A stretch of 64,000 bases of DNA from contig JAEZWM010000017.1 of assembly GCA_023443025.1 (NCBI GenBank), positions 62,001 to 126,000 on the forward strand, written 5' to 3'. Below the pieces are notes generated by a model, which ran no database searches, had not been told where the DNA came from, and saw only the letters and a list, made by a program, of their open reading frames with translations. Position numbers and translations under genes: made by a program. The stretch is from Bacillota bacterium (GTDB lineage: Bacteria > Bacillota > Clostridia > Tissierellales > Peptoniphilaceae). Below, in pieces: positions 52,421-62,121 of this stretch. Position 1 is the stretch's first letter; every line of letters begins with the position of its first letter.

Positions 52421-53482
52421 ATGCAAGACAGAGTTATCTTTCATGTGGATATGGACGCTTTTTTTGCATCTGTTGAGGAACTGGATAATCCAAACTTAAA
52501 AAAATATCCTGTAATCGTTGCAGGCCGTTCCGGCAGGGGTGTTGTAACCACTGCTAATTATAATGCCAGAAAATACGGCCTTCATTCTGCGATGCCTGTT
52601 TTTATTGCTAAAAAACTTTGTCCTCATGTCGTTATAGTGCCGGTAAGAAAAAATAGGTATAGTGAGCTGTCGAAGAAAATACACAGTATCCTTCTTAATA
52701 CTACATCTCTTACAGAAATGGTTTCACTGGATGAGGCTTACATGGATATGACTAATTTAACCGATTCACCCATAGATGCAGCCAAAGCCATACAAAAGAG
52801 AGTCTATGACGAACTGGGTCTCACTATGTCGATAGGTATTTCTTATAATAAATTCTTAGCTAAGATTGCTTCTGACTGGAATAAACCAAATGGTATAAAA
52901 GAGATTACACCTGAAATGGTTCCGTCGATACTCTTAGATCTACCTTTAAGTAAAGTACATGGACTGGGCAATGTTTCTATTAAAAGATTTAATAATATCG
53001 GAATTTTCAATGTAGATGACCTTTATTCTCTTTCTGAAGAGTTTTTAAATGAATTCCTCGGGGTTCATGGTACGGAAATTTACAATAGAATCCGCGGAAT
53101 TGACGATAGAGCGGTAAAGCCTGTACGTGAAAGGAAATCCATTGGAACCGAATCAACTTTTGCTCAGGATATATCTAAGCTTTCAGAATTGGAAGTACTC
53201 CTCGATGATTATTCTAAAGAGGTATGGGAACTACTGCTGAAAAAAGGCTTTATGACAAAAACTCTAACCGTCAAGCTTAAAGATGACGCTTTCGCATCCA
53301 GGTCTAAATCTGAAACTCTCATAGAGTATACTGATGATTTGGATTTAATTACAATTAAAGCACGACAACTGCTTGAATCTCTTTATGTGGACGGTAATTA
53401 TAGATTGATGGGTTTGACCGCTTCCAACCTTATTGAAAATACTTTTAAACAGCTTAGTCTATTTGACTATAAGGAACAATAA
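52421..53482 (+). CDS. dinB: DNA polymerase IV (Y family)
   Basis: This 353-residue translesion polymerase has the N-terminal catalytic motif HVDMDAFFASVEELDNP (residues 8-24), SLDEAYMDMT (about 105) for the second metal pair, the HhH thumb around VHGLGNVSIKRFNNIG, and a little-finger domain. The C-terminal QLSLFDY is a beta-clamp-binding motif. Length is normal. It is monocistronic and ends at a bidirectional terminator. No LexA-type operator was recognised upstream. Confidence 0.96.
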   Translation: MQDRVIFHVDMDAFFASVEELDNPNLKKYPVIVAGRSGRGVVTTANYNARKYGLHSAMPVFIAKKLCPHVVIVPVRKNRYSELSKKIHSILLNTTSLTEMVSLDEAYMDMTNLTDSPIDAAKAIQKRVYDELGLTMSIGISYNKFLAKIASDWNKPNGIKEITPEMVPSILLDLPLSKVHGLGNVSIKRFNNIGIFNVDDLYSLSEEFLNEFLGVHGTEIYNRIRGIDDRAVKPVRERKSIGTESTFAQDISKLSELEVLLDDYSKEVWELLLKKGFMTKTLTVKLKDDAFASRSKSETLIEYTDDLDLITIKARQLLESLYVDGNYRLMGLTASNLIENTFKQLSLFDYKEQ

Positions 53483-53503
53483 AAGCCGGCGTTGCCGGCT
53501 TTT
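53481..53503. terminator. Bidirectional terminator between dinB and murT
   Basis: AAAAGCCGGC pairs with GCCGGCTTTT around GTT. It begins at the dinB stop and includes the murT stop. Confidence 0.9.
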
Positions 53504-54791
53504 AAACGCTTTCTATGGTTTTGGATAACTCTTCCATAGCTGTATAATTCGTTAAGAAGTATGTTTTTATATCTGATTTTTTCAGTTCTGTAATTGTATT
53601 TCTAATGTCTGTCGTTCTTTCAATTTTTGATGGTTCTATTCCCGCTTTTATTATGGCGTCATAGAGATGTTCAGCTGCTTCTCCATGTATATAAATCTTC
53701 TTTAGCTTTTCCTTTTTAAACGGTTCATAATCCACAGCTTCAAGCCATGTTATATCTTCCCCATCTGCAGGTCTATTGTTTACATTTATAAAGACATTAA
53801 ACTCTGAAGTATCTTTGTCAATAAAAGCGATAGATCTATTGAAACCGGCAGGGTTTTTTACTAGATTCAAAATAGTTTCATGCACACCAAAAGTAATGCT
53901 TTCCATCCTTCCGCTTCCTATTTTGTAGTCTCTTATCGCCTTATCTATGATGGTGTCCGTGATGCCCATCTCCTTTGCATATGAAACTGCAGCGAGTATA
54001 TTAAATATAAAATAGTCACTTCCATATGGAGTATGGTATGCGAATCCGTTTAAGTTAAATGTCTTATTTTCTAAATCTACATCTGTCGCTAGATAATCGA
54101 TACTCGGTGTTTTAAATCCACAATTACAAGTATAGTGACCTATCTTGTCATAAAAAGCCTTGTTATAATGAAGAGTTTCACTACAAGCCGGACATGCTAC
54201 AGATACACTTGAACCCTCTTGATCAAAGCTATCGACGCCGTAATAGATTTTTTCATTTTCTATTAAATCCATCCCCATTTTTACTAATAGCGGGTCGTTG
54301 GCATTAATTATTAGTGTTGTGTCTTTAGGGATTGCTTCTTTAATTTTCTCTACAAGTTTATTTAAGTCACCAAATCTATCTAACTGATCTTCAAAGAGAT
54401 TGGTTAATACTAAATAGTTTGGTTTTATACTACTTGTAACCTGTTTAAGAAATCCTTCATCTACTTCAAGTACGGCGATGTCAGCATCGACAGTACCCGT
54501 CATAGTTGACTTTTCTACAAGGGTTGTAAGTATGCCTTGCGGCATATTTGCACCTTCGCTATTATGTGCTACCTTGTAAGATGCCCTCTCCATAACTGCA
54601 GATATAAAGTGGGTTGTCGATGTTTTTCCGTTTGTTCCTGTTACCATTACAACATTTGGTGGTTGTTGAAGCTTTTTAATCAATTCCGGATCAATCCTTG
54701 ATGCGATGTATCCAGGTAAACTTGATCCTCTCTTTAAAATTCTTCCAACTATCAGTGTAATTTTTGCAATAAGAATAGCAATTACTTTCAT
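53502..54791 (-). CDS. murT: MurT-type Mur ligase (lipid II isoglutaminyl synthase subunit)
   Basis: MurT with GatD amidates D-Glu of lipid II to D-isoglutamine. The 429-residue protein has a P-loop VTGTNGKTSTT (residues 50-60), the Mur ligase core, the MurT-specific Cys4 zinc ribbon inserted at about 197-224 (CPAC...CNCG) and the DUF1727 C-terminal domain with the RPADGEDITWLE segment. An N-terminal hydrophobic helix is typical. In most Firmicutes gatD is immediately downstream; here dinB converges instead and no gatD is seen in the window. Confidence 0.92.
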   Translation of the reverse strand: MKVIAILIAKITLIVGRILKRGSSLPGYIASRIDPELIKKLQQPPNVVMVTGTNGKTSTTHFISAVMERASYKVAHNSEGANMPQGILTTLVEKSTMTGTVDADIAVLEVDEGFLKQVTSSIKPNYLVLTNLFEDQLDRFGDLNKLVEKIKEAIPKDTTLIINANDPLLVKMGMDLIENEKIYYGVDSFDQEGSSVSVACPACSETLHYNKAFYDKIGHYTCNCGFKTPSIDYLATDVDLENKTFNLNGFAYHTPYGSDYFIFNILAAVSYAKEMGITDTIIDKAIRDYKIGSGRMESITFGVHETILNLVKNPAGFNRSIAFIDKDTSEFNVFINVNNRPADGEDITWLEAVDYEPFKKEKLKKIYIHGEAAEHLYDAIIKAGIEPSKIERTTDIRNTITELKKSDIKTYFLTNYTAMEELSKTIESV

Positions 54792-54814
54792 AAATTCCTC
54801 TTTCCGTCTAAATT

Positions 54815-56440
54815 TTACTTACCAAGCATAATAGTGATATCCATGATGTTTTCATTGATATCCATGAGTTTTTTTCTTATTTCTTTATATTTTTCATCAT
54901 CCAAATCATCCAATTTGGTAAGTTTTTTATTTTCATCAAGTGATTGTAGTCCGATTTGTAAATCTACTAATTCTTTTTGAATATCCATCTTTTGAGCTTG
55001 ATATTCATTGTCTTTTTCTAAACCATCACGAACCGGATCGAGAGTGTAGCTTTTCCATAGCTCAGCTATCTCAGTCTTAATTCCAAGATTTTCATTTAAA
55101 GTATTTGCGAGTGGTAATGACTGTTCCGTTTCACCATGTACCAGAAATATCTTTTTAGGCTTATTGTTCATTTTATTTACCCATTCAAGTAACATAGGCT
55201 CATCGGCATGTCCTGAGAATCCTTCCATTCTATGGATTTCACAATTGACTGCTATTTCTTCACCAAGTAGTTTTACCTTTTCTGCACCATCCAGTAGAAT
55301 TCTACCTAGTGAACCTTCAGCTTGATAGCCGACGAAGATAACTGCAGATTTTGGATCCCATAGATTATGCTTAAGGTGATGTCTAACTCTACCTGCTGTT
55401 GCCATCCCACTTGAGGAGATGATAACCCTTGGGAATCTAACGTTATTTAGCATTTTTGATTCCTCAACTGATTTAACATAATTTAAATTAGGAAAATCAA
55501 ATACATTGTCACCTGCAAGTATTAACGATTTTGCTTCGCTATCAAATGCATAGGAGTTGTTCATAAATGCTTTTGTTGCAAGTATAGCCATTGGACTGTC
55601 GATATAGATAGGAATCTTTCTATATTCTTCAATCCTCTTTCCATGCTCATAGTACTTATTTAGTTCGTAGATTAGTTCTTGTGTTCTTCCTACAGCGAAA
55701 GACGGTATGATAACAGAACCACCTCTAGTCGTTACTTTGTCTATGACATCGATAAGTTTATTTATACTGGTTTCAAATTCTTCGTGTACAGTATTACCAT
55801 ATGTGGACTCGAGAATTAAATAATCTGCTCCATTAATAAATTCAGGATCGTTTATTATAGGTCTATTTGGCATACCTAGGTCACCGGAAAACACAAGCTT
55901 GCTAGTTCTCCCGTTTTCTTTAATCCAAATCTCTACTATTGATGACCCTAAAATGTGTCCGGCATCCTTAAATCTTACCGATATGTTTTCATTTAATTCT
56001 ATATTATATCCATAGTGATTTCCCACGAAGTGCTTCATGGTATCATCGACATCTTTCATTGTATAAAGCGGTTCTATGTCTTTCTTACCACTTCTTTGTC
56101 TTTTTTTGTTTTCCCACTCAGCATCATTTTCTTGGATTTTTGCACTGTCAGCAAGCATTACACCACAGAGATCTACAGTAGGTTTTGTAGCATAAATTCT
56201 ACCTCTAAAACCTTCCCTTACAAGCTTTGGTAGTCTTCCACTATGATCAATATGTGCATGTGATAGAATTACAAAGTCAATCTCTTCCGGATCAAATTTA
56301 AATTTTTCATCATTTAATAATTCTAATTCCCTGGAACCTTGAAACATTCCACAGTCAATTAGAAACTTTTCGTTTTCGGTTTCAACTAGTATATTAGAGC
56401 CTGTAACTTCTTTTGCTGCTCCTAAAAAAGTAATTTTCAT
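54815..56440 (-). CDS. Metallo-beta-lactamase/beta-CASP RNA hydrolase
   Basis: The 541-residue protein has an MBL domain with the zinc motif LSHAHIDHSGRLP (about residues 59-71), an inserted beta-CASP domain (about 200-380) and the RMMK-type C-terminal segment GFSGHADEPMLLEWV. This is the CPSF/YSH1-like exonuclease group that processes RNA in archaea and many bacteria. The last 75 residues form a charged helical tail, probably coiled coil. It lies between murT and an FAD oxidoreductase in a minus-strand run with short gaps. The RNA substrate is unknown. Confidence 0.93.
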   Translation of the reverse strand: MKITFLGAAKEVTGSNILVETENEKFLIDCGMFQGSRELELLNDEKFKFDPEEIDFVILSHAHIDHSGRLPKLVREGFRGRIYATKPTVDLCGVMLADSAKIQENDAEWENKKRQRSGKKDIEPLYTMKDVDDTMKHFVGNHYGYNIELNENISVRFKDAGHILGSSIVEIWIKENGRTSKLVFSGDLGMPNRPIINDPEFINGADYLILESTYGNTVHEEFETSINKLIDVIDKVTTRGGSVIIPSFAVGRTQELIYELNKYYEHGKRIEEYRKIPIYIDSPMAILATKAFMNNSYAFDSEAKSLILAGDNVFDFPNLNYVKSVEESKMLNNVRFPRVIISSSGMATAGRVRHHLKHNLWDPKSAVIFVGYQAEGSLGRILLDGAEKVKLLGEEIAVNCEIHRMEGFSGHADEPMLLEWVNKMNNKPKKIFLVHGETEQSLPLANTLNENLGIKTEIAELWKSYTLDPVRDGLEKDNEYQAQKMDIQKELVDLQIGLQSLDENKKLTKLDDLDDEKYKEIRKKLMDINENIMDITIMLGK

Positions 56441-56442
56441 AG

Positions 56443-57597
56443 TTATTTCCTTCTATTTTCTAAAATTTGTTCTACATATACATCCTTGTTAGATATATTT
56501 CCATAAATGGCTACTCCAACTAGATTTTCATCTGAAATTTCTCCGGACCCATAGAAAAGTGCTAATTTCCCATCTTTATTTTCTGAAACACTATAATTTT
56601 CATCATTTGAGGTTTCACCATAAGTAAATAGTTGTTTTTCTCCTATTTCTACTATATTTATTTCATCCGGATATCTATATCTTACTTTTCCTCCAAGCAT
56701 ATTCTCGCCCGCTGTTTTACCTTGTTTTAATGAAGAGTCCCACTGTCCAACAAGCTGTTTATCAAACTCCACACAATCCCCTGCAGCGTATATGTCTTCC
56801 GCAGTAGTTTCTAGATACTCATTTACTTTTATTCCGATATCATAATCTATATTTGAACCCATTATAAATTCAATATTGGATTTAATACCTTTATTTAAAA
56901 CAAGTAAATCAACTTTTATTCTTTCTCCTTTTGAAGTTTCAATCTCAGATATAGCTTCTTTACCAATTACATCTTTTATCACAGAATCTGTATATACTCT
57001 TATTCCTAATGCTTCAATATCTTTGGTAATTAAGCTAGATAATTCACTGTTTAATGATGGATATAATATTGTTTGACCATGCTCGATAATCGAAACATCT
57101 TTTCCCATCTTTTTCAAAAGCAGTGCTTCTTGTATTCCTGCAATACTAGCACCTACTATTACAACATTTTTAGGATTTACAAATTCCTCAAAAATTAAAT
57201 CTTGAGGTGTTTTAATCATAATTACATTTTCCATATCTCCATATTCAACTACAGGAAGTACTATTCTACTACCGGTAGCTATAAGGAGTTTGGAAAATCT
57301 TATACTTCTCATATCATCCAAATGGACTGTTTTTGTTTCGGTATCAATTTTTACAACATTTGCGTTAAATACCATTTCTATATCATTTTGGAAGTACCAA
57401 TCTATAGACTGCATCCACATATCCTTATCAATAAAATCATCATATGCAGGAGAAGATAGTCTATCTTTGTACTTTTCTAAATCTTTATTCTTTGAGATCA
57501 GGGTAATCATACTGTCAGGATCCTTTTCTCTGATTACTCTCGTAGCACTATAACCTGCTATTCCTGAACCTATAATTAAATATTCAGTTCTATCCAT
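56443..57597 (-). CDS. FAD-dependent pyridine nucleotide oxidoreductase
   Basis: The 384-residue protein has an N-terminal FAD Rossmann motif (IIGSGIAGYSA, residues 7-17), an NAD(P) motif (VIVGASIAGIQEALLLKKMG at about 148-167) and the C-terminal FAD motif IYAAGDC (about 267). It resembles NADH-rubredoxin reductase and the large-subunit domain of nitrite reductase. No redox-active CxxxxC pair is seen, so it is not a thioredoxin-reductase type. Rubredoxin or oxygen-defence partners are not in the window. The physiological acceptor is unknown. Confidence 0.88.
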   Translation of the reverse strand: MDRTEYLIIGSGIAGYSATRVIREKDPDSMITLISKNKDLEKYKDRLSSPAYDDFIDKDMWMQSIDWYFQNDIEMVFNANVVKIDTETKTVHLDDMRSIRFSKLLIATGSRIVLPVVEYGDMENVIMIKTPQDLIFEEFVNPKNVVIVGASIAGIQEALLLKKMGKDVSIIEHGQTILYPSLNSELSSLITKDIEALGIRVYTDSVIKDVIGKEAISEIETSKGERIKVDLLVLNKGIKSNIEFIMGSNIDYDIGIKVNEYLETTAEDIYAAGDCVEFDKQLVGQWDSSLKQGKTAGENMLGGKVRYRYPDEINIVEIGEKQLFTYGETSNDENYSVSENKDGKLALFYGSGEISDENLVGVAIYGNISNKDVYVEQILENRRK

Positions 57598-57693
57598 TTT
57601 TTCACCTCTTTTATATTATCAAAATATTAAGTGCCAGTCATTCTGTATTAATAATATCACATCATACGAATACATTTCAATAATGAAACTTTA

Positions 57694-57718
57694 AAGCTCT
57701 CATTAAAAATGAGAGCTT
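57694..57718 (-). terminator. Hairpin after potD
   Basis: AAGCTCTCATT pairs perfectly with AATGAGAGCTT around AAA, six bases after the potD stop. The T-run on the minus strand is short (TTTAAAG), so termination may be partial. Confidence 0.65.
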
Positions 57719-57723
57719 GTTCA

Positions 57724-58752
57724 TTATTCTGAAATTACATCCGTCCAGATCTTATCGTATAGCACTATTGTCTCGCCGGGATCGTTAAATACCTCAAGTT
57801 TCATTTTGTCCAGTTCCGGGAATACAATTGGTGAGTTTTTCATTTCATCTTCAAGTAAATCTCTTGCAGGAAGATTAGGAGTAGAGTATCCTACATAGTC
57901 AGCAAGCTTCGCTGCGACTTCAGGTTTACCCATATACTCAATAAATTTATGAGCGTTTTCTACATTTTTTGCATTTGCAGGTATAACCATGGAGTCAAAC
58001 CATAGGTTTGAACCTTCCTTTGGCACTGCATAGTCAAGGTCTTCGTTTTGCCTAACAGCATCATAAGCATCTCCCGAGTACATTACTGCAAGTTCTGCTT
58101 CGCCTCCAACTATTAAATCTTTTGTTTGATCAACTTGGTAAGCCATTACTAGTGGCTTTTGTTCAATGAGTAACTGCTTTGCTTCTTCAAGTTCTGTTTC
58201 GTTTTTAGTGTTAAGAGAATATCCCAGTTTTAAAAGTGCAATACCTATTGAATCCCTTGAACTCTCAAGCATAACTATTTCATTTTTATAGTTTTCATTC
58301 CAAAGAATATCCCATGAGTCAACGGTTTCTTTAACCTCTGATTTATTATAAACTATTCCCAGAGTTCCCCATAGATATGGTATAGAGTATTTGGATTCAG
58401 GATCATAACTCATATTCATAAGCGATGGATCGATGTTTTTAATCGTATTTATTTTGCTTTTATCAAGCGGTAGAAGTAAATCTTCTTTGATCATTCTTTC
58501 TATCATATAGTCTGATGGAATAATTACATCGTATGCATCTCCACCTTTTTTAAGTTTTACATATAAATCCTCATTGGTCACGAATGTATCGTATTTTACT
58601 TTTATTCCAGTTTCTTTTTCAAAGTCATCAAGTATACTTTTATCCATATACTCTCCCCAATTGTATACATTGACAACATTTTCAGAGCTACCTCCACCGC
58701 ATCCTGTTATTAAGACTGCAGATAGTAAAATCAGTACAAATAATTTTCTCAT
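57724..58752 (-). CDS. potD: Spermidine/putrescine-binding lipoprotein
   Basis: This 342-residue polyamine-binding receptor has signal peptide and lipobox LITGC (Cys18), then the PotD/PotF fold with NVYNWGEYMDKSILDDFEKETGIKV-like opening (split by strand), the YDVIIPSDYMIERM segment and the AYVDQ/VMYSGDAYDA region. It is the last gene of the potABCD order and abuts potC. The polyamine-contacting acidic and Trp residues appear present but specificity cannot be set. Confidence 0.94.
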   Translation of the reverse strand: MRKLFVLILLSAVLITGCGGGSSENVVNVYNWGEYMDKSILDDFEKETGIKVKYDTFVTNEDLYVKLKKGGDAYDVIIPSDYMIERMIKEDLLLPLDKSKINTIKNIDPSLMNMSYDPESKYSIPYLWGTLGIVYNKSEVKETVDSWDILWNENYKNEIVMLESSRDSIGIALLKLGYSLNTKNETELEEAKQLLIEQKPLVMAYQVDQTKDLIVGGEAELAVMYSGDAYDAVRQNEDLDYAVPKEGSNLWFDSMVIPANAKNVENAHKFIEYMGKPEVAAKLADYVGYSTPNLPARDLLEDEMKNSPIVFPELDKMKLEVFNDPGETIVLYDKIWTDVISE

Positions 58753-58753
58753 C

Positions 58754-59524
58754 TTATTCCTCCTCTTTGGTTTTTTTATTAATCAAAACAAGTAGAATCA
58801 ACATCGTTAAAAACATCAATGTTGATAGTGCATTTATGATCGGGTTGATTCCCCTTCTCGCCATTGAAAATACGGTTGTTGAAATATTTGCAACTCCATG
58901 CCCTGTTGTGAAAAACGAAATTACAAAATCATCTATAGATAATGTAAATGCGAGCATTGCACCGGTTACAATTCCAGGCATGATCTCAGGAAGAACTACT
59001 TTAGTAAAAGCCTGAAATGGTGTTGCTCCCAAGTCCATAGCTGCTTCAGGTAAATGCCTGTTCATCTGTTTGAGTTTAGGTAAAACAGAAAGTACTACAT
59101 ATGGTATCGTAAAAGCAATATGAGATAGTAGCATAGTAAATAATCCAAACTTTAGCTTTAATACCCCATAAAGTACCATTAGTGAAACTGCTGTAACTAT
59201 ATCAGGGTTTAATACCGGTATATAGTTGAAATTTAAAATGGTATTTCTTGCTCTTTTGCTGAAGTTAGAAAGACCCATCGCCGCAAAAACTCCGGTGATT
59301 GTAGAGATTATAGTCGTTAATACAGCTACCAAAAGTGTATGGTAGAGCGCAGCCATTACCTCTCTATCTTTAAAGAGCTCTGCATACCATTTAAGCGTAA
59401 ATCCTCCCCATTGTCCTCTTAGCTTAGAGTCGTTAAATGAATATACTATCAGTACGATAATCGGTGCGTAGAGAAAAAGAAATGTAAGAACTAAATAAAA
59501 ATTTCTAAATCTATTTTTTACCAT
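58754..59524 (-). CDS. potC: Spermidine/putrescine permease PotC
   Basis: This 256-residue permease has six helices and the BPD EAA loop at about residues 165-185 (EAAMDLGATPFQAFTKVVLPEI). The opening LYAPIIVLIVYSFNDSK and the SIDDFVISFFTTG segment are characteristic of PotC. It overlaps potB by 7 bases and ends one base before the potD start. It forms the channel with PotB. Confidence 0.95.
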   Translation of the reverse strand: MVKNRFRNFYLVLTFLFLYAPIIVLIVYSFNDSKLRGQWGGFTLKWYAELFKDREVMAALYHTLLVAVLTTIISTITGVFAAMGLSNFSKRARNTILNFNYIPVLNPDIVTAVSLMVLYGVLKLKFGLFTMLLSHIAFTIPYVVLSVLPKLKQMNRHLPEAAMDLGATPFQAFTKVVLPEIMPGIVTGAMLAFTLSIDDFVISFFTTGHGVANISTTVFSMARRGINPIINALSTLMFLTMLILLVLINKKTKEEE

Positions 59525-60348
59525 AATTCTCCACCACCTTCTTCTCCAAATTTATTTGTAATAAGCATGGAAACAACTATTAGAACCATGAGTATCATGC
59601 TCATAGATGAGCCAAAATGCCAGTCTCCTGTAACTCTAAACTGCTGCTCTATTATATTTCCTATTAAGTTTACTTTGTTTCCTCCAAGAAGTGAAGAAAT
59701 TTCAAATGTGGATACTGCCGGTATGAATACCATGGTTATACCGGTTATTACACCTGGTATACTCATAGGAAAGATTACTTTCCAGAAGGTATAATTATCA
59801 TTTGCTCCTAAATCCCATGCTGCTTCTTCCAATTCATGCTCTACCTTAGCAAGCACTGAGTATATGGGAAGGACCATAAAAGGTAAAAAGTTATAAACCA
59901 TTCCCAGCATAACCGCCCCTTCCGTATACAGCAAGTCAAGTGGCTCCATACCAAAGAACCCGATCACAGTGTTGATCAATCCATTCTTACTAAGAATGCT
60001 AAGCCATGCATAAGTTCTAAGTAGGAAGTTCATCCACATTGGAATGATAACAAGCAGTATCATAGTGTTTTGTATATTTGTCTTTAATCTTGATATATAG
60101 TATGCCATCGGGTATCCGATTAGTAAACATAGTACGGTTGTATAAAGAGCTATCTTTAATGATTTTAATAGTATTACCAAGTATTGAGGTGTAAAGAATC
60201 TTGTAAAACTCTCAAGACTAAAACTCATATCTCTAAATGAGTCTATATTACCCGTAGTTATTGAATAATATAGTACGAGTATTAGTGGTACTATTATAAA
60301 AATCAAAAGCCATACCAGATATGGATATGCCATCTTTTTAAATCTCAT
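59518..60348 (-). CDS. potB: Spermidine/putrescine permease PotB
   Basis: This 276-residue permease has six helices, the PotB-type YAWLSILSKNGLINTVIGFFG region (about residues 110-130) and the EAA loop EAAWDLGANDNYTFWKVIFPMSIPG. It starts four bases before the potA stop (ATGA overlap) and runs into potC. Length is normal and no defect was seen. Confidence 0.95.
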   Translation of the reverse strand: MRFKKMAYPYLVWLLIFIIVPLILVLYYSITTGNIDSFRDMSFSLESFTRFFTPQYLVILLKSLKIALYTTVLCLLIGYPMAYYISRLKTNIQNTMILLVIIPMWMNFLLRTYAWLSILSKNGLINTVIGFFGMEPLDLLYTEGAVMLGMVYNFLPFMVLPIYSVLAKVEHELEEAAWDLGANDNYTFWKVIFPMSIPGVITGITMVFIPAVSTFEISSLLGGNKVNLIGNIIEQQFRVTGDWHFGSSMSMILMVLIVVSMLITNKFGEEGGGELW

Positions 60349-61385
60349 TTGTCACCTGCTTTCATGATATGAATGCTGTCCGGCTCAAGCAACAGTCCAA
60401 CTTCATTTCCAACTTCAGAGTTCCTGGTTGAATGTACAAGGTATTCAAATCCATCAACATCCACGATCATCTCGTAATGAACTCCCATAAAGACTAGTGA
60501 TTTTACTTCACCTACAAGCATACCCTTATCAGGACTTGTGATTTCTATATCCTCAGGTCTAATAACTACTTCGACATTTTCCATTGGCTCAAATCCGCTA
60601 TCAAGACATACAAAGTCAACTCCTGAAAAATTAACCAATAAGTCCTTTTTCATAATTCCATCTATTATATTGGACTCACCTATAAAATCGGCAACAAAAG
60701 AGTTAACGGGTTCGTTATATATGTCTACAGGAGTTCCTATTTGTTGAATTTTACCTTGATCCATAACTACAATGGTGTCGGACATCGTAAGAGCCTCTTC
60801 TTGATCATGAGTAACGTATATAAATGTAATTCCAACTCTCTGCTGAATGGCTTTAAGCTCATGCTGCATTTCTTTTCTAAGTTTAAGGTCTAAAGCTCCT
60901 AGTGGTTCATCCAGTAATAATAGATTTGGCTCATTAACTAGTGCTCTGGCAATTGCAATCCTCTGTTGTTGACCTCCGCTTAATTTATCGATTCTTCTTT
61001 TTTCAAATCCTTTAAGGTTTACAAGTCTTAGGATTTCTTTAACCTTAGTGTCTATTTCGTTTTTATTTAATTTTTTTATTCTAAGTCCAAAAGCAATATT
61101 GTCATATACATTTAGATGCGGGAAAAGTGCATACTTTTGAAAAACAGTATTGAGCTGTCTTTCGTATGGTGGAAGATTTGTAATGTCATGTCCATCAAAG
61201 ATCACTTGGCCTTCATCCGGTGTTTCAAACCCCCCTATGATACGTAATGTTGTAGTTTTTCCACAACCGCTTGGTCCCAGAAGTGTTAAAAACTCTCCTT
61301 TATTTACATATAGGCTGATATTATCTAGGACTTTATCTTCTCCAAATGATTTTGTAATATTATTAAGCTTTATTATATTTGTCAT
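60345..61385 (-). CDS. potA: Spermidine/putrescine ABC transporter ATPase PotA
   Basis: The 346-residue ATPase has Walker A GPSGCGKT (about residues 36-43), signature LSGGQQQR, Walker B LLLLDEPLGALD and a C-terminal TOBE regulatory domain with the EVVIRPEDIEI motif. The ATG at 61385 is chosen because AGGAGGAA lies 4-9 bases upstream; a longer form starting 36 bases earlier has none. It follows the XRE-cupin regulator by 8 bases and leads the transporter genes. Confidence 0.95.
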   Translation of the reverse strand: MTNIIKLNNITKSFGEDKVLDNISLYVNKGEFLTLLGPSGCGKTTTLRIIGGFETPDEGQVIFDGHDITNLPPYERQLNTVFQKYALFPHLNVYDNIAFGLRIKKLNKNEIDTKVKEILRLVNLKGFEKRRIDKLSGGQQQRIAIARALVNEPNLLLLDEPLGALDLKLRKEMQHELKAIQQRVGITFIYVTHDQEEALTMSDTIVVMDQGKIQQIGTPVDIYNEPVNSFVADFIGESNIIDGIMKKDLLVNFSGVDFVCLDSGFEPMENVEVVIRPEDIEITSPDKGMLVGEVKSLVFMGVHYEMIVDVDGFEYLVHSTRNSEVGNEVGLLLEPDSIHIMKAGDK

Positions 61386-61393
61386 ATTTCCTC

Positions 61394-61933
61394 CTAAAAT
61401 CCTGGTGGTGAAGATATCCAAATAACTTCAACCGTACTTTTTGTATTGTTTTTTAACTGTCTAGTGCCGTTTGTGTCCATATAAAAGCATTCACCGGCTT
61501 TTACTATAAATTCCTCTTCATTCGATATAAGTGACACCGTCCCCTTTATTACATACCCAAATTCTTGCCCTTCATACGGAGTATATATTTTTGTTTCTCC
61601 TCCGGATTCTATTCTAAGCCTGATGGGTTCCATATCATTTTTTTGAGCATTAGGCACTATCCATGATATTTCAGTTCCAAGTTCTTCGTCTTTAGATACA
61701 AAGTAGTCCTCTTCTTTAAAAACTATCTTTGATGGTTTTTGTTCATTAAAAAAGTCTCCCAAATTTGTTCCTAAAGCTTCTAGTAAATCCTGTAAGGACG
61801 CAACAGATGGTGAGGTTAAATCCCTCTCTACTTGAGAAATAAAACCCTTAGTAAGCTCAGATCTTTCAGCTAATTCCTCTTGAGTAAGTCCAAGTTGTAA
61901 TCTATGCTGTTTTAATCTCTCTCCTATTTCCAT
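61394..61933 (-). CDS. XRE-cupin regulator of the pot operon
   Basis: This 179-residue regulator has an N-terminal XRE helix-turn-helix (about residues 5-60, LTQEELAERSELTKGFISQVER) and a C-terminal cupin domain (about 105-175, IYTPYEGQEFGYVIKG). The architecture is that of PuuR/SutR-like regulators and is commonly found as the first gene of polyamine transport operons, as here. It probably senses a polyamine or derivative through the cupin and represses its own operon. A near-palindrome lies just after its predicted start site. Confidence 0.93.
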   Translation of the reverse strand: MEIGERLKQHRLQLGLTQEELAERSELTKGFISQVERDLTSPSVASLQDLLEALGTNLGDFFNEQKPSKIVFKEEDYFVSKDEELGTEISWIVPNAQKNDMEPIRLRIESGGETKIYTPYEGQEFGYVIKGTVSLISNEEEFIVKAGECFYMDTNGTRQLKNNTKSTVEVIWISSPPGF

Positions 61934-61961
61934 ATGTTCCTCCTTTTATATTAAATATAAT

Positions 61962-62016
61962 GTTTAGTATATTAAACTTGCACATACCATTATACATTAT
62001 AAATGCCATTAGTCAA
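61962..62016 (-). promoter_or_regulatory. Promoter and operator-like dyad of the pot operon
   Basis: On the minus strand TTGACT (62016-62011), 16 bases and TATAAT (61994-61989) form the promoter. GTTTAATATACTAAAC (61977-61962), a 16-bp near-palindrome with one mismatched pair, lies 5-20 bases after the predicted start. It is a likely binding site for the XRE-cupin protein. Confidence 0.65.
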
Positions 62017-62090
62017 TATTATTGTTGTAAAATTTTTATTTTAAGATAAGAATTTACAGTCTATATTTTATAATTTAAATAGTATAGAGC

Positions 62091-62121
62091 TCAATAAAAA
62101 AGACAGCAATTGCTGTCTTTT
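62091..62121 (-). terminator. Terminator of trpS
   Basis: AAAAGACAGC (62098-62107) pairs with GCTGTCTTTT (62112-62121) around AATT. On the minus strand a T-run follows. The trpS stop codon lies at the start of the stem. Confidence 0.88.
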
